Assembly (NCBI RefSeq): GCF_000018885.1
Contig: NC_010168.1
Span: 1,364,001-1,428,000 of the forward strand
Direction of reading: 5' to 3'
Source of the DNA: Renibacterium salmoninarum ATCC 33209
Lineage (GTDB): Bacteria > Actinomycetota > Actinomycetes > Actinomycetales > Micrococcaceae
Length of the DNA stretch: 64,000 nucleotides
The notes below the pieces were generated by a model that was not told the origin of the DNA, did no database searches, and was given only the letters and a program-made list of their open reading frames with translations. This document shows, in pieces, positions 49,401-59,366 of this stretch (its first letter is position 1; every line of letters begins with the position of its first letter). The position numbers and the translations under genes were made by a program.

Positions 49401-51082
49401 CAGCGCTTCTCCTCTGCTGGTGTTTTTCCGTCAACATGCATGACGCCACCCAGCGAGGAAAGTGGAATACTCTCGTTTCCTGGTGGCAGTGCTAGCGGCG
49501 AATGATCTACGCCGGTGCCGCGTTTGCGTGGCAAGGTGAGGCGGAAACATGCACCTTCGCCAGGACGTCCCCAGACTTCTAAAAGACCATCATGCAACTT
49601 CGTGTCCTCAATCGAAATGGCCAAGCCCAAACCACTGCCGCCAGTTGTTCGCGCACGCGCCGGATCCGCTCGCCAAAACCGATCAAAGACTCGAGATATC
49701 TCTGATTCAGTCAGACCAATGCCATGATCGCGTACCGCAATCGCTACCACGTCGGCATCTGCAGCAATGAAAATCTGCACTGGACGCTTTTCTCCGTGCT
49801 CCAGGGCATTGACCAGCAAATTTCGCAGAATTCGCTCAATTCGACGTGGATCCATCTCAACAATGCAGCTGTCATCTGGTACTGCCGAAACTAAGGTAAG
49901 CGGTGAGCCAATCTTGTCTGCCAGCATTTTCGCTTCGTCAAGCACTTTACTAATGACAGTGAAAATTTCTTGCGGTTCGGCGTCCAAAACGGCCGCGCCC
50001 GCGTCAAACCTTGATATTTCCAGTAGATCCGCAAGCAGCGCCTGAAATCTTTCCACCTGGTGATACATCAACTCGGCCGAACGCCGGTTGACCGGATCAA
50101 AACTTTCCCGAGCGTCATAAAGCACTTCGGCAGCCATCCGCACCGTGGTCAGTGGGGTACGCAATTCATGTGAAACGTCGGAAACGAAATTGCGTTGCAT
50201 ATGAGACAAGGTGGCTAGCTGAGTGATCTGTTCTTGGAGTGCGTTCGCCATCTTGTTAAACGACTCTGCCAACCGAGCCACCTCGTCTTCGCCTTTGGCG
50301 TTCATTCGCTCCTGTAGTTCACCCGCTGCTAGTTTCTCCGCGACTAAGGCGGCTTGGCTAACCGGTTGCACAACGTTCCTGGTTACAAACCAAGCGATTC
50401 CACCGATCAAAAGCAGCAATGCCGCCCCCGAAATCCACAACACAGACTGAATGTAGTTCAGCGTCTCCTGGGACGAATTGAGATCGTAAACCACGTAAAG
50501 CTCGTAAAAGTTGTTGGCAAGTTCTACCCGAGATCCGAAGACAATAGCCGGGTGGCTTCCCGAGCTGCCGATCGGCAAAGCCATAGATTTCGAGAACAGT
50601 TCGTCGCTCTGCTTCACCATTGAACGCAGATCGTCAGGAATAACCGATGCGGTGATCTCGCCTTTATTGATGCTCGAAACCGCGAGCGGGTTCTTTTGAC
50701 CTTGTACCGGAATCATCAGGTACTTGCGGATGTTGCCGGTGTCTCCGACCACAAGCCCACTCAAAGTATCGTTCGCTAGCTGAACCAAGGAGGCTTGATC
50801 TGATATTTGCGCTGCGGCAAAGCTGGTGCGTACCGTGCCTATCCCTCGGCTGGTGTCGGCGGAAGTCTGTTGAAGGCGCTCCTGAAACAGCCCGTTGGCA
50901 ATTTGGTTGGAAAGAAAGATTCCCACACCGCCGATCGCGACAAAAGCGACCAGCATCGTCACTAATACCGTTCGGAACTGCAGTGAGCGGCGAAGCCTCC
51001 CGGTGAACCATTCAAATTCACGTTTGACCAACATGAGCGTCGATCGAGCAGCATGTCGAAGCGCGTTCAAGGGCTTAGCCAT
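49400..51082 (-). CDS. mtrB: Sensor histidine kinase MtrB
   Basis: 560 residues from the ATG at 51082 (MAKPLNALRHAARS). It has two membrane helices (VLVTMLVAFVAIGGVGIFLS near residue 40 and ILWISG-ALLLLIGGIAWFV near 205), an extracytoplasmic sensor, HAMP (VAEKLAAGELQERMNAKGEDEV), the H-box FVSDVSHELRTPLTTVRMAAE, and HATPase motifs NLLVNALEHGEKR, DHGIGL and GGSGLGLAI. A TTG at 51124 would add 14 residues but lacks a ribosome binding site. It phosphorylates MtrA to coordinate cell-wall hydrolases and division. Confidence 0.95.
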   Translation of the reverse strand: MAKPLNALRHAARSTLMLVKREFEWFTGRLRRSLQFRTVLVTMLVAFVAIGGVGIFLSNQIANGLFQERLQQTSADTSRGIGTVRTSFAAAQISDQASLVQLANDTLSGLVVGDTGNIRKYLMIPVQGQKNPLAVSSINKGEITASVIPDDLRSMVKQSDELFSKSMALPIGSSGSHPAIVFGSRVELANNFYELYVVYDLNSSQETLNYIQSVLWISGAALLLLIGGIAWFVTRNVVQPVSQAALVAEKLAAGELQERMNAKGEDEVARLAESFNKMANALQEQITQLATLSHMQRNFVSDVSHELRTPLTTVRMAAEVLYDARESFDPVNRRSAELMYHQVERFQALLADLLEISRFDAGAAVLDAEPQEIFTVISKVLDEAKMLADKIGSPLTLVSAVPDDSCIVEMDPRRIERILRNLLVNALEHGEKRPVQIFIAADADVVAIAVRDHGIGLTESEISRVFDRFWRADPARARTTGGSGLGLAISIEDTKLHDGLLEVWGRPGEGACFRLTLPRKRGTGVDHSPLALPPGNESIPLSSLGGVMHVDGKTPAEEKR

Positions 51083-51140
51083 GCTGCCGAACCGCCTCGC
51101 AGCCAGCGTGGATCTGCTTGGCAAAGTGATGCGTCAAAAG

Positions 51141-51815
51141 CTACTGACCAGCCTTGTATCCCACTCCACGCACCGTGAGTACGACCTCGGGAGCTTCAGG
51201 GTCGATCTCGATTTTGGACCGCAAGCGTTGCACATGCACATTGACCAAACGCGTATCCGCAGCATGCCGGTATCCCCACACCTGCTCCAGGAGTAGCTCT
51301 CTAGTGAAGACCTGCCAAGGCTTGCGCGCCAGAGCGACCAAAAGATCAAATTCCAAGGGAGTGAGTGAAATCCGAGTTTCGCCCCTAGCCACCACGTGCC
51401 CGGCGACGTCGATCGTTATATCAGCGATCTTGAGCGTCTCTGGCGTTTTCTGATCGCCAGGTCGCAATCGAGCGCGAACTCGGGCAACCAGCTCCGCAGG
51501 CTTGAATGGCTTGGGTACGTAGTCGTCCCCGCCCGATTCAAGGCCCCGGACGACGTCGGACGTATCGGCTTTTGCCGTCAACATCACCACCGGAACGTCT
51601 GACTCGGCGCGAATGAGCCGACAGACTTCGATTCCGTCTATTCCTGGCAGCATGAGGTCCAAAAGAACTAGGTCTGGCTTTCCAGCGCGGAAAACCTCCA
51701 ATGCCTGCGACCCATCCGCACAAAAGAATGGTTCAAACCCATCATTGCGGAGCACAATACCGATCATCTCGGCCAGAGCCTCGTCGTCGTCTACCACCAA
51801 AATGCGTGCCTTCAT
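51141..51815 (-). CDS. mtrA: Response regulator MtrA (OmpR/PhoB family)
   Basis: 225 residues from the ATG at 51815 (MKARILVVDDDEALAEMIG). The receiver has the acidic pair DD at 9-10 and phospho-acceptor Asp53 (LVLLDLMLPG). The C-terminal winged helix has SLTPLEFDLLVALARKPWQVFTRELLLEQVWGY and RLVNVHVQRLRSKIE. The sequence is nearly that of mycobacterial MtrA. It is the first gene of mtrA-mtrB-lpqB on the minus strand. The 220 bp before it, shared with a divergent membrane operon, hold no recognised gene. Confidence 0.96.
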   Translation of the reverse strand: MKARILVVDDDEALAEMIGIVLRNDGFEPFFCADGSQALEVFRAGKPDLVLLDLMLPGIDGIEVCRLIRAESDVPVVMLTAKADTSDVVRGLESGGDDYVPKPFKPAELVARVRARLRPGDQKTPETLKIADITIDVAGHVVARGETRISLTPLEFDLLVALARKPWQVFTRELLLEQVWGYRHAADTRLVNVHVQRLRSKIEIDPEAPEVVLTVRGVGYKAGQ

Positions 51816-52091
51816 ACCTCTATATTCGCCTATCCAGTGGACTTGTGTCGCACCGACCTGCAGATTCAACCGAAAATTCGCTGAGATACGCCAATATATT
51901 GACCGAAATGTTCTGCGGTTTCTGCTGCCAGCTGACCTGCAATTCTGGGTAGGCTAGGCAGCAGAGCTTTCCAGTCGAGCAAATCACAGTGTGGTTGAGT
52001 TAGTTTCCAGCCAAGCTGCGAAATGACTGACATGGCAAAACTGTCAAAATGCCCATCGTGGCGAGTCCTAACCGGAGGGGTCCAACACGCA

Positions 52092-53247
52092 ATGTCGATG
52101 GGCAACAATACGACACCTGAGCCGCCACAACCCCAGTGGGGGCAGCAGCCGCAGTGGGGTCAGCAACCCGGCCCGCTACCCGGGTATCCGCAATACGTTG
52201 CGCCACCGAAACCCGGTGTGATTCCGCTACGACCGCGCAACTTAGGCGAGATCCTCGACGGCGCGTTCCAAACTGCGCGGCGCAATGGCAGAGCGATGTT
52301 TGGCTCGGCCTTGTTGGTGCAGGCCGGGTCCACCGTACTGAGCTTGCTTACGCTCTTAATCTTTGGTGGTGCTGGGCTCTTTTCCCTGCTCAGCAGCGTC
52401 AGTAGTGGCAGCGGATCCGGTCGGTTAAACAGTGGCGCTGGCCTTTCGTTGCTGCTGGCAATTCTTTCGGCAAGTGCGGCAACTGTCCTTGTCACGGTGA
52501 TTGCCACCATGATCATGCAGGGCGCTCTAGTCATTCCGGTCATGCGCGCCACGGTGAATAAGACAACTAGTTTCAAGCAAATGTGGAGCCTCACTCGACC
52601 CCGGGTCTGGACGTTAGTGTTGCTGGCCCTGCTCTATGCTGCGGTGGCGATTGTCTCGATTGCGCTCTATTGTTCTGCTAGCTGTGGTTCTTGCCATGTC
52701 GATCCAGTGGGTCACCATTCCGATCATGTTTCTGATCATGCTCGGAGTCGCCGCGTTGGCAATCTGGATAGGCACCAAGTTGATCCTTGCCCCAGCGTCA
52801 ATTGTGGTGGAGAACCTTTCGGTGTTTGCCGCCATTGCACGCTCTTGGAAACTTACTAACGGAAATTTCTGGCGCACTTTCGGTACCTATTTGCTCTCGC
52901 AATTCATCGTCGGGGCAATATCCGGCATTGTGAGCGTGCCGGTTGCTTTGGTGATCGGCATCTTGTCTCGCCTCATCAATCCAAATCCAAATCCTCGTGA
53001 TGCCATCGCTATTCTGATTGTCACTCAAGTAATTTCTTACCTGATTTCGGCATTAATCGGGGCAGTCACTTTGGCCTTCCAAACTGGTGTGCTGGCCTTG
53101 ATTTACGTCGACCTTCGAATCCGTAAAGAAGGGTTCGATTTAGAACTGCTCGCAAGTCTGGAAACCACGCCCGACGGCGCTGGCTTGGAAATACCAGGCT
53201 CCCGGCAGTATCAGCCGCCGCCAGGCAGAGGTTGGGTGAGCCAATGA
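52092..53247 (+). pseudogene. Polytopic membrane protein (glycerophosphodiester-phosphodiesterase membrane-domain-like), frameshifted
   Basis: The N-terminus from the ATG at 52092 (GGAGGGG about 11 nt upstream) is Pro/Gln-rich with a PQWGQQ repeat, followed by IPLRPRNLGEILDGAFQTARRNGRAMFG and hydrophobic helices. Near 52660-52675 the open frame leaves the family pattern (IALYCSASCGSCHVDP), while the next frame supplies IVLLAVVLAMSIQWVTIPIM and continues correctly (LILAPASIVVENLSVFAAIARSWKLTNG) to 53247. One indel thus splits the gene between the fourth and fifth helices. It heads a five-gene operon and overlaps the DUF4129 start by 4 bp. Confidence 0.85.
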
Positions 53248-53960
53248 TGACCGGTTATCCGCTCCTGGACGGCTTGCCAACGGATGTTCCGGTCGATCCA
53301 GACTCTGACCAAGCACGCCAGTGGGCCATTGACGAGCTATCAAAACAGCCATATCAATCTGCCAAGCCAGGAATTTTAGACTCGGTTTGGGATGCGATTG
53401 TGAAATTCTTCAACTCGTTGCTGGAAGGTCTACAAAACGCTACCGGCATCGATGGGGGCGTCCTTGGCATAGTTTTGGTGATCGTCGTGATCGTCGTGAT
53501 CGGCCTGATCGTGGGACTGGTTTTGTTACTCCGTCCGCGTCTTTTGCACCGCGAGCAACCAGATGCTGAAGTATTCGAATCTGAGCTGACGCTCAGCGCG
53601 GCACAACATCGAACGCTCGCCGCGAAAGCGGCAGACGTCCGTGATTTTGCTTTGGCAATTACCGAAACATTTCGTGCCATCGTTCGAGCCAGCGAGGAAC
53701 GCGGCGTTATTGACCCACAAGCAGGACGAACCGCCGATGAGGTCGCTGGAAAACTATCAGCGGCTTTTGGCTCAGCCAGGCAAGCACTCATGAGTTCAGC
53801 CACCCTGTTCAATAGAGTTCGCTACTCAGTACAGTCATCTGGACGAAGCTCGGCAAGCGAATCCGAGTTCAGGGCAATACGCGAACTTGACGAGTCGCTC
53901 GCTTCCCTCCAACCTGAGTACAGCGACGAAGCGCAGCTCAATTGGGTGGGTCCACAATGA
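53244..53960 (+). CDS. DUF4129 domain membrane protein
   Basis: 238 residues: an N-terminal soluble part with QARQWAIDELSKQPYQ and a central helix (LGIVLVIVVIVVIGLIVGLVLLL), then the cytosolic DUF4129 domain (HRTLAAKAADVRDFALAITETFRAIVRASEERGVID ... GRTADEVA) that resembles the C-terminal part of some transglutaminase-like membrane proteins. The ATG at 53244 overlaps the previous stop (ATGA). It recurs beside DUF4350, MoxR and DUF58 genes. The function is unknown. Confidence 0.87.
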   Translation: MMTGYPLLDGLPTDVPVDPDSDQARQWAIDELSKQPYQSAKPGILDSVWDAIVKFFNSLLEGLQNATGIDGGVLGIVLVIVVIVVIGLIVGLVLLLRPRLLHREQPDAEVFESELTLSAAQHRTLAAKAADVRDFALAITETFRAIVRASEERGVIDPQAGRTADEVAGKLSAAFGSARQALMSSATLFNRVRYSVQSSGRSSASESEFRAIRELDESLASLQPEYSDEAQLNWVGPQ

Positions 53961-55228
53961 GTGCACCGGGCATCAACATCGCCGAAGCAACTGACTCAGA
54001 AGCTGAAGTGGCGAGAGAAGATTCAAAAGGTTCAACGGATCCAACAACTCGCTCGCTGAAATCTCGGTTACGCAAAAACCGGTTTTGGCTGATTATTGGC
54101 ACGGTCTTCTTGCCGGTTGTTGCCTTTGCGCTTTACCAGAGCTTCAGCGGATGAACCCGATCAAATGTAAAGCTTTCGATGAGCAACCCTGCACCCGATG
54201 GCGCAATGGCGGTGGGCCAAATCCTTGGCGCACATGGCGTCAACGTCGTTGCCACTGACAACCTTTCCGATACCGAAGCAAATATCTCTCGTTTGGGTGC
54301 TGCCAACACCAGTGTGGTGCTTTTCGATCCGGATAATTTCCTTCTCGAAGAGCAGACACGAAAACTCGTTGATGCCGGTGCTCGGGTTATCGCTATCACC
54401 CCGGGACCATCGAAACTACAAGCGATGAACCCGGGATTAGTTTCTGCTGGCGCTGGCGATCCGCATGCAGCCGATAGCAATCAGCTCGTGAATGCCGGGT
54501 GTAATAACCCTGATGCCGAGGCGGCCCAAAAAATAGCTCCAGGTTTTAGCCGGCTCTACTCTGGACCGGTTGTCTGCTTCACAACCAACGACGGCGCAGA
54601 CAAACCTGCCGGAATGATGGCGCAGAGCAGCGACGGAAAATTCACCGTTTTAGGCAGCCAATCATTTTTGAGTAACGACAAGTTGGCGGCAGAGGGCAAC
54701 GCGGCATTAGCGTTGCGGCTATTGGGTCATGATGCCAATTTGGTTTGGTATTTGCCCAGCGCTAAAGATTTGGCAAGCAGCAGCGACTCGAAGCCTCAGC
54801 TAAGCGATCTACAGCCTGCTTGGCTTGCCCCAGTCGGATTATGGCTAGCGGTTGTTGGAGTCTTAGCGACGCTCTGGAAAGGCCGAAGGGACGGTCCTCT
54901 AGTGGAAGAACCACTCCCCGTTGTGGTGAAAGCTGCTGAAACCGCGGCTGGACGCGCTCGGCTCTACCAGGATGGCAAAGCCACCGAACGAGCTGCCGAT
55001 AACTTACGTTCGGCAACCCTCGGACGATTGGCACGGCGCTATCGCCTAGGTGCTGGCAGTAACCGGGAAGCAATTGTGCTGGCCACAATCCGGCATACCA
55101 ACATCCCAGAAACTGAAATCCGCAGAATTCTGCTGCAGACTGTGCCCAGCACAGAGGGGCAACTATTGACCTGGTCGCAGCAGCTGGAATCTTTAGAACG
55201 TGAAACCGAGAGGGACCAACAAAAATGA
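53957..55228 (+). pseudogene. DUF4350 domain membrane protein, in-frame nonsense codon
   Basis: The ATG at 53957 (overlapping the DUF4129 stop) gives a polar N-terminus and a helix (FWLIIGTVFLPVVAFALY); after QSFSG a TGA occurs at 54152-54154. The same frame continues TRSNVKLSMSNPAPDGAMAVGQIL and the whole DUF4350 domain (HGVNVVATDNLSDTEANIS, a second helix APVGLWLAVVGVLATLW) to 55228. So one stop separates the membrane anchor from its domain. An ATG at 54179 could re-initiate and make a protein with only the C-terminal helix. A sequencing error is the alternative to a real nonsense mutation. Confidence 0.82.
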
Positions 55229-56361
55229 GCGAACAGCCCCGCGACGGATTAGACGATGTGGCCGCGCAGAACGCGCAGCTTCAGAATCCAACAACGCAAG
55301 ATTACTGGCCGAACAATGCAGTTGCTGCACCCGAACAGCAGCCTGAGCCAAATCAGCCACAGTCATATCAGCAAGAGGCATATCAGCAAGAGCCCGTCGT
55401 CGCACCTCAACCGGATCCCGCGTTGCAGGCATTGCTCGCGGTTCGCGCTGAAGTAGCCAAAGCCGTCGTCGGCCAAGACTCCACCGTCACTGGTGTGTTA
55501 ATTGCGTTGCTGGCGCGCGGACACGTTTTGCTTGAGGGCGTTCCCGGTGTGGCAAAAACCTTGTTGGTCAGGACGCTAGCTGCCGCCTTGAGCTTAGATA
55601 CCAAACGGGTGCAGTTCACGCCAGACTTGATGCCAGGAGATGTCACTGGCTCACTTATTTATGACAACCATTCCTCGGAATTTACCTTCCGTGAGGGCCC
55701 GGTTTTCACCAATATCTTGCTCGCAGATGAAATCAACCGAACGCCACCAAAAACTCAAGCATCTTTGCTCGAGGCTGTGGAAGAGCGTCAGGTATCGGTG
55801 GATGGCATCACCCGTCCGCTCCCTACCCCGTTTATCGTTGCCGCAACGCAGAATCCCGTGGAGTACGAGGGAACTTATCCATTGCCCGAAGCGCAGCTCG
55901 ATAGGTTTCTGCTCAAATTGAGCATGCCTCTGCCCGGACGCAACGAAGAAATCGAGGTAGTCCGTAGGCACAGCGTGGGCTTCGATCCTCGAGACTTGAA
56001 AGCCGCCGGTGTACAAGCCGTTGCCGGAATCGCCGAGCTAGATGCTGCCCGACAAGCCGTCAATTCCGTTCAGATATCTCCTGAGGTAATGGCTTATATT
56101 GTCGACGTCGTAAGAGCCACTCGATCCGCGCCTTCATTCCAATTGGGAGTTTCTCCCCGTGGCGCCAATGCCTTGTTGAATACCTCAAGAGCGTGGGCTT
56201 GGCTTTCTGGCCGAAACTTTGTCACTCCGGATGATGTCAAGGCTCTCACGTTGCCGGCCCTGCGGCACCGGGTGGCGCTACGTCCAGAAGCCGAAATGGA
56301 CGGCGTACAGATCGACGACGTACTCGGAAGCATTTTGGCCACTGTACCGGTTCCACGCTAG
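55225..56361 (+). CDS. moxR: MoxR-family AAA+ ATPase
   Basis: 378 residues. An N-terminal Gln/Pro/Glu-rich segment (residues 20-65, with AYQQE/SYQQE repeats) precedes the AAA core: Walker A GVPGVAKT at 105-112, Walker B LLADEI at 165-170, sensor 1 in VAATQNPVEYEGTYPLPEAQLDRF. MoxR proteins act as chaperones that mature or insert cofactors into partner complexes, usually together with VWA/DUF58 proteins like the next gene. The ATG at 55225 overlaps the DUF4350 stop. Confidence 0.95.
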   Translation: MSEQPRDGLDDVAAQNAQLQNPTTQDYWPNNAVAAPEQQPEPNQPQSYQQEAYQQEPVVAPQPDPALQALLAVRAEVAKAVVGQDSTVTGVLIALLARGHVLLEGVPGVAKTLLVRTLAAALSLDTKRVQFTPDLMPGDVTGSLIYDNHSSEFTFREGPVFTNILLADEINRTPPKTQASLLEAVEERQVSVDGITRPLPTPFIVAATQNPVEYEGTYPLPEAQLDRFLLKLSMPLPGRNEEIEVVRRHSVGFDPRDLKAAGVQAVAGIAELDAARQAVNSVQISPEVMAYIVDVVRATRSAPSFQLGVSPRGANALLNTSRAWAWLSGRNFVTPDDVKALTLPALRHRVALRPEAEMDGVQIDDVLGSILATVPVPR

Positions 56362-56372
56362 GCAACCAGAAA

Positions 56373-57665
56373 ATGGCAATTACTGGACGTTTTGTGCTCC
56401 TGGCCTTGATAGGAATCATTCCGATTCTGCTTTACCCACTACCGCAAACAGTCATGCTTTGGGCCGCTTTGTTGCTGGTCGTCCTGGTAGTCGACTTGTT
56501 GTTCGCTGGCTCTGCACGCGATGTTCGTTTTGCCCGAAATTTGCCGCAATCCGTGCGACTAGATGAAAGCTGCACGGGTGTTCTGCTCCTTGCTAACGAC
56601 GGGAAACGCCGAATCCGAGGCTCGATTAAGGATGGCTGGCAACCATCAGCTGGTGCCCAAACCGAGCGGCAGAAAATTTCCGTTTCACCAGCTGAACGGC
56701 AGCGGCTCGTAACCCGAATGCTGCCAAAACGTCGTGGCGATTTACAGACAGAATATGTGACAATCCGATCGTTCGGGCCGCTCGGAATGGCCGCTAGACA
56801 ACGCACTACCCGGGTGCCGGGAACTCTCCGAGTTTTGCCGCCTTTTCGATCTAAAAAGCACCTACCTTCAAAATTGCGTATGCTGCGTGAGCTAGAGGGC
56901 AAAGCTGCAATCCAGATTCGTGGTGCCGGTACTGAATTCGATTCGCTTCGCGACTACATTCGAGGCGATGACGTTCGCTCCATCGATTGGCGAGCGACCG
57001 CGCGCAGACAGGCCGTTGTGGTGCGGACGTGGCGACCAGAACAAGATCGCCGTGTCATTATCCTTTTGGATACCTCAAGAACTTCGGCGGCCAGGATTGA
57101 CGATGAGCCCCGCCTTGACACCGAAATCGAAGCCGCTTTGCTGCTTTCCGTGTTGGCAGAACGCGGCGGAGATCACGTTGAATTTATCGCTTTCGATCGG
57201 CGAATTCGGGCTCGAGCGGCTACAACCAATAAGGGCAATCTGCTTTCGTCGTTGGTACAGGCCATCGCACCAATACAGGCTGAACTCATCGAAATGGACT
57301 GGGCGCAGATCCCAGCCCAAGTGCGCTCCGCTTCGGCACATCGATCGCTTGTGGTGTTACTCACGGCCCTAGACTCGGGCACCGCGGAAGAAGGTCTGCT
57401 CCCGACGGTGGCGTTGTTAGCGCAGAATCATCTTGTCGTGGTCGCGTCCGTGACCGATCCGTTGCTGGCTGCAATGCGAACCGACCGGGTTACTGGAACT
57501 CAGGCGTTCGAAGCCGCTGCGGCAGAACGAGCGATTCTGGATCGAGCCGCAGTGAGCGCCCAGCTCAAACAGTTGGGCGCTGAAGTGGTTGACGCGGATC
57601 CCCAAGAACTACCAATAAAATTCGCAGACATTTATATCCGATTGAAGGCAGCCGGTAGGCTCTGA
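56373..57665 (+). CDS. DUF58 domain protein (VWA-like, MoxR partner)
   Basis: 430 residues: two adjacent N-terminal hydrophobic helices (FVLLALIGIIPILLYPL; TVMLWAALLLVVLVVDLLF), a beta-rich region, then the DUF58 signature GTEFDSLRDYIRGDDVRSID and a VWA-like fold with a MIDAS-type DTSRTS. It is the standard companion of MoxR. It starts 11 bp after moxR. The frame is intact, so the operon retains MoxR, DUF58 and DUF4129 but has lost intact DUF4350 and the first membrane gene. Confidence 0.92.
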   Translation: MAITGRFVLLALIGIIPILLYPLPQTVMLWAALLLVVLVVDLLFAGSARDVRFARNLPQSVRLDESCTGVLLLANDGKRRIRGSIKDGWQPSAGAQTERQKISVSPAERQRLVTRMLPKRRGDLQTEYVTIRSFGPLGMAARQRTTRVPGTLRVLPPFRSKKHLPSKLRMLRELEGKAAIQIRGAGTEFDSLRDYIRGDDVRSIDWRATARRQAVVVRTWRPEQDRRVIILLDTSRTSAARIDDEPRLDTEIEAALLLSVLAERGGDHVEFIAFDRRIRARAATTNKGNLLSSLVQAIAPIQAELIEMDWAQIPAQVRSASAHRSLVVLLTALDSGTAEEGLLPTVALLAQNHLVVVASVTDPLLAAMRTDRVTGTQAFEAAAAERAILDRAAVSAQLKQLGAEVVDADPQELPIKFADIYIRLKAAGRL

Positions 57666-57710
57666 GCGGAAACCGCTTGCAATGTCAGTGCCTCTGCTTA
57701 GGCTGGTGCC

Positions 57711-58082
57711 ATGGCAGAGCCGCTTTTACGTTCAGTGCACGGCAAGATTCTTCGCAGAGCCCGGCAACGGCAAGGCAAGACTCTTGGCGAGGTTGCGCAA
57801 ACTGCTGGCATTTCAATGCAGTATCTCTCCGAAATCGAACGTGGGCGCAAGGAGCCATCGTCGGAAATTCTTGCCGCGGTATGTCGGGCGCTTGGCTGGA
57901 GTCTGCTCAATCTCACCAGCGCTGCCCAACGACAGTATCTCACCATTGGCGCCCTTGGTAGCGAAGTCCACAAATTCAATGAATTCAGCGATTCAGTTCC
58001 AGGGCTCAGCTCCGCTCCGCTCCGGTTGAATTCCCATCGGCGCCGGAGCAGGCTGAAAATCCGGTTCAGTTCAGCTTGCTAG
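57711..58082 (+). CDS. clgR: ClgR-like XRE-family regulator of clp genes, C-terminus frameshifted by a repeat
   Basis: 123 residues. HTH_3 spans residues 12-66 ([40 protein letters not shown]), the pattern of ClgR, which activates clpP, clpC and other stress genes in Streptomyces and Corynebacterium. It converges on two clpP genes. After SSAP the frame reads a basic tail ([20 protein letters not shown]). A (CTCCG)3 tract at 58010-58024 lies exactly there: with two units the frame would read [21 protein letters not shown] and stop at 58090. ClgR proteins are degraded through C-terminal alanines by ClpP, so the present allele may be stabilised. The ClgR name rests on HTH similarity and context. 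Confidence 0.72.
   Translation: MAEPLLRSVHGKILRRARQRQGKTLGEVAQTAGISMQYLSEIERGRKEPSSEILAAVCRALGWSLLNLTSAAQRQYLTIGALGSEVHKFNEFSDSVPGLSSAPLRLNSHRRRSRLKIRFSSAC
58010..58024 (+). repeat. (CTCCG)3 pentanucleotide tandem repeat inside the clgR-like gene
   Basis: Three exact CTCCG units in tandem. Loss or gain of one unit moves the reading frame by two/one bases. Two units give a plausible acidic C-terminus ending Leu-Ala-Ala; three units (as here) give a basic tail. Confidence 0.85.
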
Positions 58083-58691
58083 CCGCTTAGCCGGCTGCCG
58101 TAGCTTCCGCGAGCTAATAATGGCATCAGCAAGCCCATAATCCACTGCTTCTTGTGCCGTGAAGATCTTGTCCCGCGAAGTATCTGCGTGCAATATCTCG
58201 GTGGATTGGCCAGTGTGTTCGGCCAGGATCTCTTCGAGTTGATGACGGATTCGGCTCATTTCCTTGGCGTGCACACTGAGATCCGCCAAAGTCCCGCGCC
58301 CTTGGCTCGAGGGCTGATGTAGCAATACTCTCGAATGCGCTAAAACGCTGCGTTTCCCTTTTGCACCCGCTGCAAGCAGAATTGCTGCCGCTGAGGCTGC
58401 CTGGCCCATACAAACCGTGGCAACATCTGGCCGAACAAAATCCATCGTGTCTAAAATCGCCATCAAAGCGGTATGCGATCCACCGGGCGAGTTGATATAG
58501 AGATTGATATCTTCATCCGGGTTATCTGATTCCAGGTAGATCAATTGCGCCATGATGACATTGGCAACGTCGTCGTCGATCTCGGAACCGACAAAAACGA
58601 TTCGGTCCCGCACAAGCCTGGAAAAAACGTCGTAACTGCGCTCGCCAAATGGGGTCTTTTCCAACACCGTTGGCATGGTGTAATGGCTCAT
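58071..58691 (-). CDS. clpP: ATP-dependent Clp protease proteolytic subunit (second of pair)
   Basis: 206 residues from the ATG at 58691 ([21 protein letters not shown]). The catalytic triad is Ser100 (GQAASAAA), His125 (VLLHQPSS) and Asp174 (TSRDKIF). Actinobacterial ClpP1 and ClpP2 form a mixed tetradecamer that pairs with ClpX/ClpC. The start overlaps the stop of the other clpP by 4 bp (ATGA). The 3' end overlaps the convergent clgR-like frame by 12 bp. Upstream in-frame codons to 58790 lie inside the other clpP and are not used. Confidence 0.95.
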   Translation of the reverse strand: MSHYTMPTVLEKTPFGERSYDVFSRLVRDRIVFVGSEIDDDVANVIMAQLIYLESDNPDEDINLYINSPGGSHTALMAILDTMDFVRPDVATVCMGQAASAAAILLAAGAKGKRSVLAHSRVLLHQPSSQGRGTLADLSVHAKEMSRIRHQLEEILAEHTGQSTEILHADTSRDKIFTAQEAVDYGLADAIISSRKLRQPAKRLAS

Positions 58692-59296
58692 AGTCCGGCC
58701 TTTCGATGATTTGGGTTTTGAAGTTCGGCAAGGTTTCCCACAAGGTGATCGACCATGCCGTATTGGCGAGCCTCCTCCGCCGAGAACCAATGGTCCCGGT
58801 CGCTGTCTCGTTCGATTTCCGCGATCGTGTGCCCGGTGTGATGAGCTAATAATCCATTCACCATGTCTTCGATTGCGCGAAGGTTCTGCTCTTGGATTTC
58901 AACATCAGCGGTTGTTCCTTGGATACCGGCAGAACCTTGATGCATCAGGATTCGCGAATGCGGCAGGCTAAATCGCTTTCCGGCTGCTCCGGCGCAAAGC
59001 AGTATCTGCCCCATACTGGCCGCGAGCCCCATGGCTAATGTGCCAACTTCATTGGGAATCATCATCATGGTGTCGTAGATCGCCATTCCGGCGCTGACCG
59101 ATCCGCCAGGGGAATTGATGTAAAGGCTGATGTCGGCCCGGGGATCTTCGGCAGAGAGCAAAAGGAGCTGGGCAACAATTCGGTTAGCGACGGCGTCGTC
59201 CACCTCGGTGCCTAGCACCACGATGCGTTGGTGAAGTAAGCGGAGTGAAAGTTGTTCATCAAATGAACCTGAAAGTGGGGTGGTCTGTGCGTTCAT
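58688..59296 (-). CDS. clpP: ATP-dependent Clp protease proteolytic subunit (first of pair)
   Basis: 202 residues from the ATG at 59296 ([16 protein letters not shown]). The triad is Ser94 (GLAASMGQ), His119 ([10 protein letters not shown]) and Asp168 (SDRDHW). It begins the two-gene operon. No clpX or tig lies nearby, so this is the pair linked to clgR rather than the tig-clpP-clpX locus. A palindromic candidate ClgR site lies 70-90 bp upstream. Confidence 0.95.
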   Translation of the reverse strand: MNAQTTPLSGSFDEQLSLRLLHQRIVVLGTEVDDAVANRIVAQLLLLSAEDPRADISLYINSPGGSVSAGMAIYDTMMMIPNEVGTLAMGLAASMGQILLCAGAAGKRFSLPHSRILMHQGSAGIQGTTADVEIQEQNLRAIEDMVNGLLAHHTGHTIAEIERDSDRDHWFSAEEARQYGMVDHLVGNLAELQNPNHRKAGL

Positions 59297-59366
59297 GGAC
59301 CCAGCCTGCCAGCGGCAGATCAAGCTGGGAACGCCCCTCTGCGCTCGGCAGATCAGCCCATAGCAG

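Noticed and set aside
51866..52108. 80-codon minus-strand frame between mtrA and the divergent operon
   Set aside because: No start signal or family resemblance; overlaps the promoter region and both neighbours.
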